A stretch of DNA of 64,000 nucleotides from Photobacterium swingsii (GCF_024346715.1 NZ_AP024852.1:2604001-2668000), one strand, 5' to 3'. Positions 16,859 through 25,887 are shown, counted from the first letter of the stretch. Notes: generated from the sequence alone by a model not told the origin. Numbers and translations are program-made.

Positions 16859-18115
16859 ATGCAATCATCAACCACGCAGCCTAACCGTCTGTGGACACTG
16901 TTGGGTACTATTCTTACCCAATTTGCACTGGGCTCAGTCTATACATGGAGCCTATTTAATGCGCCTCTTGCGAGTAAGCTAGATACCCCCGTCAGCCAAG
17001 TGGCTTTCTCATTTGGTATTTTAAGCCTTTCTTTAGCCGTGGCATCTTCGCTTTCAGGTAAACTTCAAGAGCGTTTCGGTGTTCGTAAAGTAACAATCAG
17101 TGCAGGTATTATGCTAGGGCTGAGCCTGATTATTACCTCTTACGCACCTAATCTTCTGGTGCTCTATGTTGTCGCGGGATTCTTAGTCGGGTTTGCTGAT
17201 GGTACAGGTTATTTGATGACGCTATCAAACTGTGTGAAGTTTTTCCCAGAGCGAAAAGGTGTAGCTTCAGCATGTGCAATCGGCGCTTATGGCTTAGGCA
17301 GCCTAGGTTTTAAATACATTAACATGTACTTCCTAACCCATTCTGGTGTCGAAATGACATTTAGCGTCTGGGGCATCATTGCGATGTGCTGTGTGGTGAT
17401 TGGTGGGATGATGATGCGTGACGCGCCGATCCATAACAAAGAGAGTCATAAAGAAGCAAACCAAAGTGAATCGAATAAAGCTAACACACAATCACATACT
17501 GCGGCACCACTCTCAGAAGACTTTACGCTTGCAGAGGCATTTAGAACACCACAATTCTGGATCCTATCTCTTATCTTCTTAACAGTTTGTATGTCTGGGC
17601 TTTACGTTATTGGTGTAGCAAAAGACATTGGTGAAAACTTTGTTCACCTTAATTCAGCAGCCGCTGCAACCTCTGTCGCTATTATCGCTGTTTGTAATCT
17701 ATCGGGTCGTTTGGTACTGGGCGTATTGTCAGATAAAATAGCGCGTATTCGTGTTATCAGCATTGCACTGTTCATTTGCTTAATTGGTGTTGTGTGCTTA
17801 CGCGTAGTTGCACTTGAGCAGTACAGCTTTTACTTAGCAATTGCCTGTATTGCCTTTAGCTTTGGTGGCACTATTACCGTTTACCCATCTTTGGTTAGTG
17901 ACTTTTTTGGCTTAAACAACCTAACTAAAAATTACGGTTTCATTTATTTAGGTTTTGGTATTGGTAGCTTTGTGGGTTCCGTGATTGCTGCACTGTTCGG
18001 TGGCTTTACTGCAACCTTCTCTGTGATGCTGGCACTGGTTGTTATTTCTATCGTGTTCTCGCTCACCGTTAAATTACCTCAAAAGACGCAACCTCTTCAG
18101 CCTGTGATGTGTTAA
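16859..18115 (+). CDS. OFA-family MFS transporter, YhjX-like
   Basis: A 418-residue major facilitator transporter with about 12 hydrophobic segments and a charged central loop rich in Glu, Ser and Asn (around residues 195-220) between the two halves. 'FALGSVYTWSLFNAPL' at the start and 'YGLGSLGFKYI' are typical of the oxalate/formate antiporter family that includes E. coli YhjX. I start at the ATG at 16859, which has GGAG 8 bases ahead; the in-frame ATG at 16838 has none. E. coli yhjX is the main target of YpdA/YpdB and is linked to pyruvate. Here the same regulator pair lies directly downstream, so a pyruvate or related carboxylate substrate is inferred. Confidence 0.85.
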   Translation: MQSSTTQPNRLWTLLGTILTQFALGSVYTWSLFNAPLASKLDTPVSQVAFSFGILSLSLAVASSLSGKLQERFGVRKVTISAGIMLGLSLIITSYAPNLLVLYVVAGFLVGFADGTGYLMTLSNCVKFFPERKGVASACAIGAYGLGSLGFKYINMYFLTHSGVEMTFSVWGIIAMCCVVIGGMMMRDAPIHNKESHKEANQSESNKANTQSHTAAPLSEDFTLAEAFRTPQFWILSLIFLTVCMSGLYVIGVAKDIGENFVHLNSAAAATSVAIIAVCNLSGRLVLGVLSDKIARIRVISIALFICLIGVVCLRVVALEQYSFYLAIACIAFSFGGTITVYPSLVSDFFGLNNLTKNYGFIYLGFGIGSFVGSVIAALFGGFTATFSVMLALVVISIVFSLTVKLPQKTQPLQPVMC

Positions 18116-18138
18116 CACTGGCTGTTAAGTGCGTTATT

Positions 18139-18169
18139 AAGCCCTTATGTTCACGATAAGGGCTTTTTT
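18139..18169 (+). terminator. Terminator after the OFA transporter gene
   Basis: A 10-base perfect stem (aagcccttat / ataagggctt) with a 7-base loop runs into a T-run. It lies only 19 bases before the ypdA start, so the regulator genes may depend on read-through or on a promoter within the transporter gene. Confidence 0.88.
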
Positions 18170-18187
18170 CGTTAAAGGAGTTCTAAC

Positions 18188-19882
18188 TTGTTCCTTGAAC
18201 ATTTACAGATGTTATTCAACGTGTTAGAGCGCGCAGCATTCATGTTGTCTGCGCTATTCTTGCTCACACAAGCGCGTGTATTTAAAGATATCATGCACAA
18301 AGATGAATCAGAGCGAAAACCAACTGAACTCATTTTTGTCTCGATCCTTTTCATCTTTTTCGCGATTTTCAGCACTTATACCGGAGTAAATGTAGAAGGC
18401 TCACTGGTTAATGTACGTATTATCTCCATTATCTCTGGCGGTATCATTTTTGGCCCTTGGGTCGGCCTACCTGCGGGGATAATTTCAGGTATTCACCGCT
18501 TTTTAATCGATATAGATGGTCCAACATCTATTCCTTGTTTAATTACCAGTACCTTCGCTGGCGTCTGTGGCACTCTGATATACCGTTTTGGTAACAAAAA
18601 ACATTATATCTGCTGGGGTATTGCGGCTGGGATGTTTTGTGAAGTGCTGACAATGGCGCTGATATACTTGCTAGCCGATGACAAAGCCCTCGCAGCCAGT
18701 ATTGTCCAAAACATTGGATTACCTATGGTGCTCGGCTCCGCAAGCATCGGTTTGATCATTAAGCGAATCCAAGATGTTCATAACGAGCGAGACCGTTTTG
18801 CGGCCCAACAAGCAAAACGATCGCTAGATATTGCTAACCAAACACTGCCTTTATTCAAACAAAACCACTCAGATAGCTTGGCACAGATATGTGACATTAT
18901 TCGCCGTGAAACCCAAGCAGATGCCGTCTTCATCACTGACCGTGAATTCATCTCGGCCTATGCCAATGGCGTGACACTTGGCCACTATAACGACCACCAA
19001 ACCGCTTGTGGCCCACTGGTACAAAAAGTATTAGCCCAGAAGACGTCTGTGGTAGCGAATAACTACGAGTATGAGGATTACCGCTCGGCATTGATTATCC
19101 CACTTCAAGAAAGTGACCATATTACAGGCACGTTGAAAATCTGCTTTCGGAAGAAGAATCAAATCTCGCAACCGCTTATCGAAATGGCGCAGGGATTATC
19201 TGTACTAATTTCTACTCAAATTGAAGCTTCAAGTGCAGAGCAAACCAAAACAATGCTGCAGAAAGCAGAATTCTCGGCATTACAGAGTAAGATTAATCCA
19301 CACTTCTTATTCAATGCTCTGAATGCCATCTCAACCCTGATTCGAATTCAGCCAGATAAAGCACGCTCATTGATCGCTAACTTAGCCGATTTCCTTCGCT
19401 ATAACTTGGAGCGAGACGAAGATTTTATTGATGTGCACTCAGAACTGCAGCAAGTGCGAGATTATACGGCAATTGAATTAGCACGTTTTGGCAACAAGCT
19501 CACCGTTGATTTTGATATTGATCCTGTCCATATTCAGATCCCTTGCTTACTCATCCAACCTTTGGTTGAAAATGCTATCCAGCATGGTATTCAACCTTTC
19601 AGTCGCCCTGGACATGTCTTCATCAAAGTAAAACAGCAAAGCGATCATGTTTTGATCAGCGTTAAGGATACAGGCGCAGGGATCCCACAAACTGTTATTG
19701 ATAAACTTCATAGTGGCGCAATGGAAAAGAACAAAATCGGTTTAATCAATGTGCACCAGCGCGTTAAACTCATTTATGGTCAAGGGCTACAAATCCACAA
19801 CTTAAAAGATGGCGTTGAAGTCTCTTTTAAGGTTATGGATCGTCAAACAGAGGCAGTATATGTTGAAAGCGGTCATTGTTGA
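18188..19882 (+). CDS. ypdA: LytS-family sensor histidine kinase YpdA
   Basis: A 564-residue kinase (E. coli YpdA 565). The N-terminal half is the multi-helix 5TM-5TMR_LYT sensor: 'NVEGSLVNVRIISIISGGIIFGPWVG' (in parts) matches E. coli YpdA closely. A GAF-like segment follows (about 220-335), then the His_kinase domain with 'LQSKINPHFLFNALNAIS', whose first histidine is the phosphorylation site, and an ATPase domain ('LIQPLVENAIQHGI', 'DTGAGIP'). It starts with TTG: AAGGAG lies 7 bases ahead of it, and alignment with E. coli supports this over the later ATG at 18209. YpdA responds to pyruvate in E. coli. Confidence 0.92.
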   Translation: MFLEHLQMLFNVLERAAFMLSALFLLTQARVFKDIMHKDESERKPTELIFVSILFIFFAIFSTYTGVNVEGSLVNVRIISIISGGIIFGPWVGLPAGIISGIHRFLIDIDGPTSIPCLITSTFAGVCGTLIYRFGNKKHYICWGIAAGMFCEVLTMALIYLLADDKALAASIVQNIGLPMVLGSASIGLIIKRIQDVHNERDRFAAQQAKRSLDIANQTLPLFKQNHSDSLAQICDIIRRETQADAVFITDREFISAYANGVTLGHYNDHQTACGPLVQKVLAQKTSVVANNYEYEDYRSALIIPLQESDHITGTLKICFRKKNQISQPLIEMAQGLSVLISTQIEASSAEQTKTMLQKAEFSALQSKINPHFLFNALNAISTLIRIQPDKARSLIANLADFLRYNLERDEDFIDVHSELQQVRDYTAIELARFGNKLTVDFDIDPVHIQIPCLLIQPLVENAIQHGIQPFSRPGHVFIKVKQQSDHVLISVKDTGAGIPQTVIDKLHSGAMEKNKIGLINVHQRVKLIYGQGLQIHNLKDGVEVSFKVMDRQTEAVYVESGHC

Positions 19883-20591
19883 GGATGAGTATTTAGCACA
19901 AGAAGAGCTGAAGTACCTTATTTCTCAATACAGTAATATCGACGTCATTGCGGTATTTGACGATGGTCTTCAGGCCTTTAAATACCTTCAAGGGCATACC
20001 ATTGACGTACTGTTCTTGGACATTAATGTCCCCTCGATTGATGGCATGATGTTAGCTAAAAACCTGCACAACACGCAGAAGGCGCCCAAGGTGGTATTCA
20101 CCACTGCGTATAAAGAGCACGCTTTAGATGCCTTTGATATTGAAGCCGTCGACTATTTGCTGAAACCGCTCAATGTAGAACGTGTACAGCGCGTTCTGGA
20201 AAAGCTCGAACTGCAATCAGTCGCGAGCAGCCAACCTTTTTCCATACCAGCCGATATACCAACAACAACACTACCGCTTCAACAACAGAACCGCATTTGC
20301 ATCGTTGATATCAAAGATATTCATTATGCTGTCGCAAAAGAGAAGATCACCGAAGTATATACGCAAGATAGCCAGTATATCGCCCCCTACACTATCAGTG
20401 AGTTGGTGTTACGATTACCTGAAGACACTTTTTTTCGGTCTCATCGTTCCTATTGCATCAACCTCAGTAAAATCACTCAGATCACCCCTGGAATGAACAG
20501 CACTTATGTCGTCAATGTACAACACAGCCACGCTGATATTCCTGTCAGTCGAAGTAACCTTAAACTGTTTAGAACCAAAATGAAGTTATAG
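19860..20591 (+). CDS. ypdB: LytTR-family response regulator YpdB
   Basis: A 243-residue regulator (E. coli YpdB 244). The receiver domain shows 'VIVEDEYLAQEELKYL', the phospho-acceptor aspartate in 'DVLFLDINVPSIDGM' and the lysine in 'DYLLKPLN'. The C-terminal LytTR DNA-binding domain includes 'TFFRSHRSYCINLSKI' and 'VPVSRSNLKLFR' as IPVSRSNLKLF. The ATG at 19860 has GAGG 6 bases ahead and overlaps the kinase gene by 23 bases, implying coupled translation. LytTR regulators bind paired direct repeats, in line with the repeats at 16713-16762. Confidence 0.92.
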   Translation: MLKAVIVEDEYLAQEELKYLISQYSNIDVIAVFDDGLQAFKYLQGHTIDVLFLDINVPSIDGMMLAKNLHNTQKAPKVVFTTAYKEHALDAFDIEAVDYLLKPLNVERVQRVLEKLELQSVASSQPFSIPADIPTTTLPLQQQNRICIVDIKDIHYAVAKEKITEVYTQDSQYIAPYTISELVLRLPEDTFFRSHRSYCINLSKITQITPGMNSTYVVNVQHSHADIPVSRSNLKLFRTKMKL

Positions 20592-20649
20592 CAGCTGGCT
20601 TGAAATAATTTACCGCAAATTCCTTTATTCACTTTCAACGCATACAAAA

Positions 20650-20692
20650 AAGCCCAACTTAATGGGGTCACTTCATTTCTGCTGGGCTTTTT
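20650..20692. terminator. Hairpin after ypdB, probable terminator
   Basis: aagccca and tgggctt enclose a long loop. On the plus strand ttttt follows, and on the minus strand a run of T follows too. It lies about 60 bases past the ypdB stop and may also end leftward tRNA transcripts. Confidence 0.65.
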
Positions 20693-20761
20693 CTAAATGT
20701 GGCGGAACGCTGTGAGTATGGCGGATTTGGTACAAATCCTTTTCACGTTAGCTCAAACGTA

Positions 20762-20790
20762 AAAAAGCCAGCAATTAAGCTGGCTCTTTT
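20762..20790. terminator. Hairpin between the two tRNA relic units
   Basis: agccagc / gctggct with an AT-rich loop, flanked by a run of six A on the left (T on the minus strand). It has the same design as the active terminator at 20859-20884, so it is probably the terminator of a lost tRNA. Confidence 0.65.
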
Positions 20791-20858
20791 GAATGTGACG
20801 GAGCGTTCTGGGTGCGCGGATTTGATTCAAATCCAATTCCACTATAGCCAAATGCAAA

Positions 20859-20884
20859 AAAGGCGCTGATAAATCAGCGCCTTT
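20859..20884 (-). terminator. Terminator of the tRNA-Ser pair
   Basis: A perfect 9-base stem (ggcgctgat / atcagcgcc) with a 2-base gap in the loop region. On the minus strand six T follow. It lies about 10 bases after the 3' CCA of tRNA-Ser(UGA). Confidence 0.88.
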
Positions 20885-20892
20885 CTTAAATG

Positions 20893-20983
20893 TGGCGGAG
20901 AGATAGGGATTTGAACCCTAGATACGCTACAAACGTATGCCGGTTTTCAAGACCGGTGCTTTCAACCACTCAGCCATCTCTCC
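20893..20983 (-). tRNA. tRNA-Ser, anticodon UGA
   Basis: On the minus strand this 91-base gene folds as a class II tRNA: acceptor GGAGAGA/TCTCTCC, a D arm with GGCTGAGTGGTTGAAAGC, an anticodon loop CTTGAAA (anticodon TGA at 20947-20949), a long variable arm (catacgtttgtagcgtat) and a TTCAAAT T-loop. The 3' CCA is encoded. It is the second tRNA of a two-gene unit. Confidence 0.95.
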
Positions 20984-21008
20984 TAATTGTAATCATCTAA
21001 AAAGATGA

Positions 21009-21096
21009 TGGCGGTGAGGGAGGGATTCGAACCCTCGATACGTTGCCGTATACACACTTTCCAGGCGTGCTCCTTCAGCCACTCGGACACCTCACC
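21009..21096 (-). tRNA. tRNA-Ser, anticodon GGA
   Basis: An 88-base class II tRNA on the minus strand: acceptor GGTGAGG/CCTCACC, D arm, anticodon GGA at 21060-21062, a variable arm built on tatacggcaacgtat and a TTCGAAT T-loop, with encoded CCA. It lies 25 bases ahead of tRNA-Ser(UGA) and first behind the promoter at 21133-21161. Confidence 0.95.
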
Positions 21097-21132
21097 ACAT
21101 TGTCGCTGACGCTCTGCGTAACGACGGCGGCT

Positions 21133-21161
21133 AATGTAATCAGTTGAGGGTATAGGGTCAA
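21133..21161 (-). promoter_or_regulatory. Promoter of the tRNA-Ser operon
   Basis: On the minus strand TTGACC and TACATT are separated by exactly 17 bases. A G/C-rich discriminator (agccgccgtc) follows, as in stringently controlled stable-RNA promoters. It lies about 37 bases ahead of the first tRNA. Confidence 0.7.
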
Positions 21162-21327
21162 GTGTTTTTGTGAAGATAATCACTGTTTGGTGAGTAATAG
21201 GTCAAATCGTTGTATCTTACGGCAGCTACTTGTATTTATTCATTGCTACACTTTAGAATTAGCCAAAACTACTCTATTTACACAAACTTGCGCTCACACA
21301 AAAGTCTGCGCTCCAAAAGGAAAATGT

Positions 21328-24300
21328 ATGGCGATTTTCAAGCATCTGCTGATTTCAACGATGCTGCTTTGTTTCTCAGTATTCCCTTGCCATGCCGATG
21401 ATCTCACTAATACTCAAGAAACCTTGAGTCAAAAAATTGAGCTTCTTGAGCAAGAGCCCAAGACCCCTGACACTCTGAAAACGCTAGACACTTTCCAAAA
21501 AGCGCAACGCCAACTCGAACAAATCAAAGACTTCAACCGACAAACAAAAGACTATCAGCAATTAATGGCTGATTACCCCCAGCTAGCGGAAGATTTAAAG
21601 CAAGAAATCAGTGCGTTTTCAGTGACTGAATTTCCAGACTTTACCGACTGGAACGCCGATCAATTAACGCTAGAAATGGCGACTCAAGATCAAAAGCTAC
21701 AGCAGTTCGAACAAAATCGTAAAACACAAAAAAATATATTCTCCGACATCGAACAAGGCATTGATCTCTTTTCGATTCAAACGGAACAATTACGCGCAAA
21801 AATTAAAGCTACAGAAAACAAAATTCGAATCGAAACCAACACCAGTAATAATGAAGACAAATTACTCGTACTCGATATCGCGCACCAATACTATATCAGC
21901 CAAGTTTACATGCTTGAAGCTGAGCAACTCAGTGCGGGGAATCGTCGTCAATTAGCAAAACTGGCTATCCAACGCATCAATTTAGATATAGAAGCAAGTC
22001 AAGCGTATCGCAACAACCTTCAGAATACGCTTAACCGCGTTGAACGAGCATCTGTTGATGAAGCCGCTGAACAAAGTGATGAACTACAAAGCGAATTGAT
22101 GAACCAACCAACCGAAATCCGTCGGTTAGTACTCACCAACAAACAGCTGTCAAACGCCCTTACAGCAATGACAACGAAGACAGAACAAGTTCAACAGCTG
22201 CAGCAACAAACCACCTCACATATCGCTCAGGTCAACCGTGCCGCCGAGGAGCTTGAACGTGTATCTGAATGGCTACGTCTAAGCCCTGCATTTAGTGAAA
22301 CATTACGTACCCGAATTAAAGACCTACCTGATAATCCACCGATAGAAGTTCTCGATCAGCAAATTGCGCAGCATCAAATTAAAAAATATGAGTACCAACA
22401 GCAACTTGATCGCCTCACTAATCAGGCAAAGCAACCCGCGTCTAAAAACTTAACCCCAGATCAGCAGCGCACGGAAAAAGAATTGATCGAGGCTAATATC
22501 GATTTGCTCAAACAAGTCGTTAATAGCTCAGATAAAGTTATCTACCAAGAAGCAACGCTAAAAGTCGCCTATGACAAGCTTAACAATGCACTAACTGAAC
22601 TCGCCTCAGAATCACAAAAGGAGCTATTCTGGGCACCCGATACCAATAGCCTCAGCTGGAACTTAATTGTTGATACTGTTGAAAAAACCCGTTGGTTCTT
22701 TTCACCGTTTCAGTGGGTCAACATAGTTAAACTACCTGCAGCCCTTACCCTTTCTAGCTTTATTGTCACCTCGGTACTGATTGGGCTATTAATTGCATTA
22801 AGTCGCTGGAGCCGTAAGCGCTGGAAGATTCGATTAGAGCGTATCGAGAAACAAATCGGTAAAGTCACCCTCGATAAATTCCGCTTTAGTTACATCAATG
22901 TCATGATTGCGCTTGCACTTGCGCTACCTATTCCTTTGTGTGTATTTTTACTTGGCAACTTGCTAACAGAAGCATGGCAATATCCTTTTTTCCATCACCT
23001 CGGGCAAGCTCTCTCCCTGCCATTGTCCTTGGTTGTATACTGCTTTATTCGTGAGTTAGTCCGCGATAACGGCTTGTTCATCAGCCACTTCGGTTGGAAT
23101 GAGAAAGTCGTTAAAGATGCCTTCAGCCATTACCGCACCTTCATGTGGGTCTACTTCCCAATGATGGTGATCCAAGAGTTCACACTGCTTTATAGTGACG
23201 TTGATGTTCGAGCGACCATAGGCCGTCTCGCCTTTATTATCAGTAATGTCGCTGTCAGCTACTTTCTCTACAAATTATGGCGAGACAAAATGCCGATGAC
23301 TTATGGAGAGGTCCCTGAAGGGAAAGCCCACCTACGTCATCATTTAATATTTGGCACCTTTATTCTCATCCCTCAAGGGCTCAATTATACCGCGCTACTG
23401 GGGTATTTAAGTTCCGCACAATCTGTGATGGAGAAGCTAGAAGTGTCAGCATTCTTAGGTGTTGTCACCCTACTGGTTTACTTCCTGACCAAGCGCTTGA
23501 TGTTGATTCAAAAACGCCGATTGGCATTTGAACGTGCGAAAACCAAGCGCCAAGAGATCTTGGCACAGCGTTTAGCCGAGATGAATGAAGAACGCGAAGA
23601 GTTTCATACCAGCAGTGAAATGCAAATTGAAATTGAAGAGCCAGAGATCGATCTCGATAAAATCAGTGCGCAATCATTGCGTTTATTACGATCACTGCTA
23701 TTTCTTATTTATTTATCACTACTTGCCGTTCTCTGGGCTGACCTCTACCAAGCAACAACGCTACTGGAAGATGTCACCCTGTGGGATGTAACCAATACCA
23801 TCAATGGTATTGATGAACTGAGCGCAATAACCGTTAAGAGTGCCTTCCTCGCCTTATTAGCCTTTGGCTTAACCGCTGTATTTGCGCGAGATTTGCCTGC
23901 GGCGATGGAGCTGTTGATCTTACAACATATCGAACTAAGCCCAGGGACAGGTTATGCGTTAACGTCACTAACCCGCTATATCACTATTTTTGTTGGTATT
24001 ATTGTGGGATCAGGTTTAATCGGTTTCGATTGGTCTAAAATGCAATGGCTTGTCGCGGCACTAGGTGTCGGACTTGGGTTTGGTTTGCAGGAGATTTTTG
24101 CCAACTTTATTTCGGGTATCATCATCTTGTTTGAACGCCCAATCCGAATTGGAGACACAGTCACAATTCGCGACCTTACTGGCGTTATTGCCAAAATCCA
24201 AACCCGTGCAACCACCATTGTCGATTGGGATCGTAAAGAAGTAATTGTACCGAACAAAGCATTTGTCACCGAGCAATTCGTTAACTGGTCACTGTCTGAT

Positions 24301-24642
24301 GCCATTACACGTGTCACCCTCACTATCAATGTGAAATACATGGCCGACAGTGAATTAGTCACACAATTATTGTTTGATGCCGCCCACGAGTGTGAACTGG
24401 TGATAGATAACCCTGCACCAGAAGTCTTCTTCCTGGGTCTATCTGCCGATTGTCAGAACTTCGAAGTACGTGCTTATGCTGCTGAAACAGGTCACCGACT
24501 AAGTTTAACCCATGATTTACACTGCCGTATCAAGCGTAAATTCATTCAGCACAACATTGATATTGCGCATCCACAATTGGAAATCGCTATCAAAAATCAA
24601 AAGTCACACCCTTTTGCGCGTAGACGCTTCACCAAGGCATAA
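21328..24642 (+). CDS. mscM: Mechanosensitive channel MscM (YjeP-like, MscS superfamily)
   Basis: An 1104-residue channel (E. coli MscM/YjeP 1107) that opens under membrane tension. It has a signal peptide (MAIFKHLLISTMLLCFSVFPCHA), then a periplasmic region of about 450 residues dominated by heptad-like Gln/Glu-rich coiled coil, a set of membrane helices, and a C-terminal MscS core with 'WLVAALGVGLGFGLQEIFAN' and 'RPIRIGDTVTIRDLTG'. 'DKISAQSLRLLRSLL' ahead of the last helices matches YjeP better than KefA. I start at the ATG at 21328 (AGGA ahead). A longer reading to 21187 would bury the signal peptide. Confidence 0.9.
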   Translation: MAIFKHLLISTMLLCFSVFPCHADDLTNTQETLSQKIELLEQEPKTPDTLKTLDTFQKAQRQLEQIKDFNRQTKDYQQLMADYPQLAEDLKQEISAFSVTEFPDFTDWNADQLTLEMATQDQKLQQFEQNRKTQKNIFSDIEQGIDLFSIQTEQLRAKIKATENKIRIETNTSNNEDKLLVLDIAHQYYISQVYMLEAEQLSAGNRRQLAKLAIQRINLDIEASQAYRNNLQNTLNRVERASVDEAAEQSDELQSELMNQPTEIRRLVLTNKQLSNALTAMTTKTEQVQQLQQQTTSHIAQVNRAAEELERVSEWLRLSPAFSETLRTRIKDLPDNPPIEVLDQQIAQHQIKKYEYQQQLDRLTNQAKQPASKNLTPDQQRTEKELIEANIDLLKQVVNSSDKVIYQEATLKVAYDKLNNALTELASESQKELFWAPDTNSLSWNLIVDTVEKTRWFFSPFQWVNIVKLPAALTLSSFIVTSVLIGLLIALSRWSRKRWKIRLERIEKQIGKVTLDKFRFSYINVMIALALALPIPLCVFLLGNLLTEAWQYPFFHHLGQALSLPLSLVVYCFIRELVRDNGLFISHFGWNEKVVKDAFSHYRTFMWVYFPMMVIQEFTLLYSDVDVRATIGRLAFIISNVAVSYFLYKLWRDKMPMTYGEVPEGKAHLRHHLIFGTFILIPQGLNYTALLGYLSSAQSVMEKLEVSAFLGVVTLLVYFLTKRLMLIQKRRLAFERAKTKRQEILAQRLAEMNEEREEFHTSSEMQIEIEEPEIDLDKISAQSLRLLRSLLFLIYLSLLAVLWADLYQATTLLEDVTLWDVTNTINGIDELSAITVKSAFLALLAFGLTAVFARDLPAAMELLILQHIELSPGTGYALTSLTRYITIFVGIIVGSGLIGFDWSKMQWLVAALGVGLGFGLQEIFANFISGIIILFERPIRIGDTVTIRDLTGVIAKIQTRATTIVDWDRKEVIVPNKAFVTEQFVNWSLSDAITRVTLTINVKYMADSELVTQLLFDAAHECELVIDNPAPEVFFLGLSADCQNFEVRAYAAETGHRLSLTHDLHCRIKRKFIQHNIDIAHPQLEIAIKNQKSHPFARRRFTKA

Positions 24643-24672
24643 ACGCAGCAATAAATAGTGATCAACAGAATC

Positions 24673-24701
24673 AAAAAAGGTGCCGCATGGCACCTTTTTT
24701 A
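24673..24701. terminator. Bidirectional terminator between mscM and alaE
   Basis: Stem ggtgcc / ggcacc around gcat, extended by A-T pairs, with A-runs on the left and T-runs on the right. It works for the converging mscM and alaE genes. Confidence 0.9.
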
Positions 24702-24761
24702 TATCTGACACATATCTCACACTTTAATCAGTTAAGATCTACTCATGTAAAACACATCTTA

Positions 24762-25223
24762 TTACTGCGCCTGGTAGTAACCCGGTACTTTAAACATTTT
24801 GCGGCAAGCATCTAAAAAGTGACCGTAAACCACACCAAGCGCACCAGAAACAACCGCATTACTTGCAACCGCTTTCATGATTTGATCTGCGTCTGCACCA
24901 ACAACAACCAGAATCATCGCATAGACTGGTGATTGGAACAGTACATACGCCAACATATCAGCGACGCTGCGCATCCAGCCTGAAGCTGATAGACGTTTGC
25001 CTGCACGCAACATGGCATCACGAAATACACCGTATGGCCATGCAATCGCAATGTTAATCGGTATCGACAAAGTTCGCGATGCCAGCGACTGCTCTAGCGT
25101 CATACCAGAAATAAACACTTCAATTAACATACCAGCGATAAAGCTAAAGATAACCATTGCGAATGTATCGGCTGCTGCATTTCGGATATTGAATGAATTT
25201 TTAACTGACACGCGCCCTTCCAT
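24762..25223 (-). CDS. alaE: L-alanine exporter AlaE
   Basis: A 153-residue inner-membrane exporter (E. coli AlaE 149) that relieves alanine build-up from peptides. It contains '[25 protein letters not shown]' (in parts), '[16 protein letters not shown]', '[16 protein letters not shown]' and '[16 protein letters not shown]', all matching AlaE well. Four hydrophobic segments are visible. The ATG at 25223 has only a weak ribosome site, and the GTG four codons later is an alternative. In E. coli alaE is induced through Lrp, but no such site is recognisable here. Confidence 0.93.
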   Translation of the reverse strand: MEGRVSVKNSFNIRNAAADTFAMVIFSFIAGMLIEVFISGMTLEQSLASRTLSIPINIAIAWPYGVFRDAMLRAGKRLSASGWMRSVADMLAYVLFQSPVYAMILVVVGADADQIMKAVASNAVVSGALGVVYGHFLDACRKMFKVPGYYQAQ

Positions 25224-25305
25224 AACTGCATCAAGCAGTGATAAAAACCAGATAAATTAATGATAATGGTTAGATAAACCAGATAAATAAAACAAGGCAG
25301 TTTAT

Positions 25306-25524
25306 TTGCGTATTGGAACAGCTTTTAACCAAAATATGGCACTAAAGTTCAAATTAAAAACTGTATTTAGTGCTGAATTTATAAATCTTTTTGGAAGAAA
25401 ACGCCAAGAGTGCACCAGTCACGTGCCACAAGGTAAATGTAAGGGCCATTTTCAATGGTTAAGTGGCACAATACTGACTATTTTGATCATGTTAAGTGTG
25501 TTTTTTGGCTCATTGAATATTTAA
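25306..25524 (+). CDS. Possible small membrane protein of unknown function
   Basis: A 72-codon frame starting TTG with AAGG about 8 bases ahead, or 62 codons from the ATG at 25336. The chain is basic (FKLKTVFSAEFINLFGRKR), then has two cysteines (ECTSHVPQGKC), and ends in one good membrane helix (WLSGTILTILIMLSVFFGSL). The helix and charge pattern fit a real single-pass small protein. The start is poor and no family is recognised, so it may be chance. Confidence 0.35.
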   Translation: MRIGTAFNQNMALKFKLKTVFSAEFINLFGRKRQECTSHVPQGKCKGHFQWLSGTILTILIMLSVFFGSLNI

Positions 25525-25841
25525 TCCAATCAAATGATTCATTTATTCTAATTAACAGTATTGAAACATTAGTTTTTGTACATAACATGATGAATTTAAA
25601 TAATAATGATGATAAATACCAAGATCACAGTTTGTTTTTATGAACCACTTCATCACTTAATAAGCCCTAAAATCGTTCTTTTTAAGTCTCCTTATGAAAT
25701 TAAGCCTGTATATGTGATTTTTTTAACTTTTAACCATTCGATTTTTTTATCAATTCAATACACAAATTCATCTGAACCTTTCTTCATTGTTGGTGAGCAC
25801 CTCTTATTCCGTTACACGTCATTATTTTCTTTCAGGTATAA

Positions 25842-25868
25842 AAAAGGCAGGCTCAAAAGCCTGCCTTG
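25842..25868 (-). terminator. Terminator of the dcuC-like/pepE unit
   Basis: A perfect 10-base stem (aaggcaggct / agcctgcctt) with loop caaa. On the minus strand it runs into a T tract, 20 bases beyond the pepE stop. Confidence 0.9.
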
Positions 25869-25887
25869 AACAGCTTAACTTATGTGA

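Larger units (their letters stand above)
20640..20892 (-). repeat. Two degraded tRNA 3'-end units separated by terminator hairpins
   Basis: This 250-base stretch repeats the layout found at the functional tRNA-Ser: a hairpin with A/T runs, then an aa(a)tgt-g-cgga segment, then a T-arm-like palindrome. Near 20701 and 20791 the acceptor-end sequence (tggcgga and tgacgga) is followed by ggatttggtacaaatcc and ggatttgattcaaatcc. These mimic a T-stem and loop on the minus strand, but the anticodon and D arms are missing. They look like relics of tRNA genes lost from a tandem cluster. They could also be remnants from repeated duplication of the tRNA tail. Confidence 0.6.
25224..25887. other. 664-base region between alaE and pepE
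   Basis: Apart from the possible small membrane protein at 25306-25524, I see AT-rich DNA and the pepE terminator at its right end. Further open frames at 25455-25643 and 25606-25869 lack ribosome sites and protein-like composition. Confidence 0.45.

Noticed and set aside
20893-21096. tRNA-Ser genes as integration site for a genomic island
   Set aside because: No integrase, direct repeat of the tRNA 3' end at island distance, or foreign gene block is seen; the neighbours are ordinary core genes.
23976-24362. 128-codon minus-strand frame within mscM
   Set aside because: It is a shadow of the most conserved part of the MscS domain.
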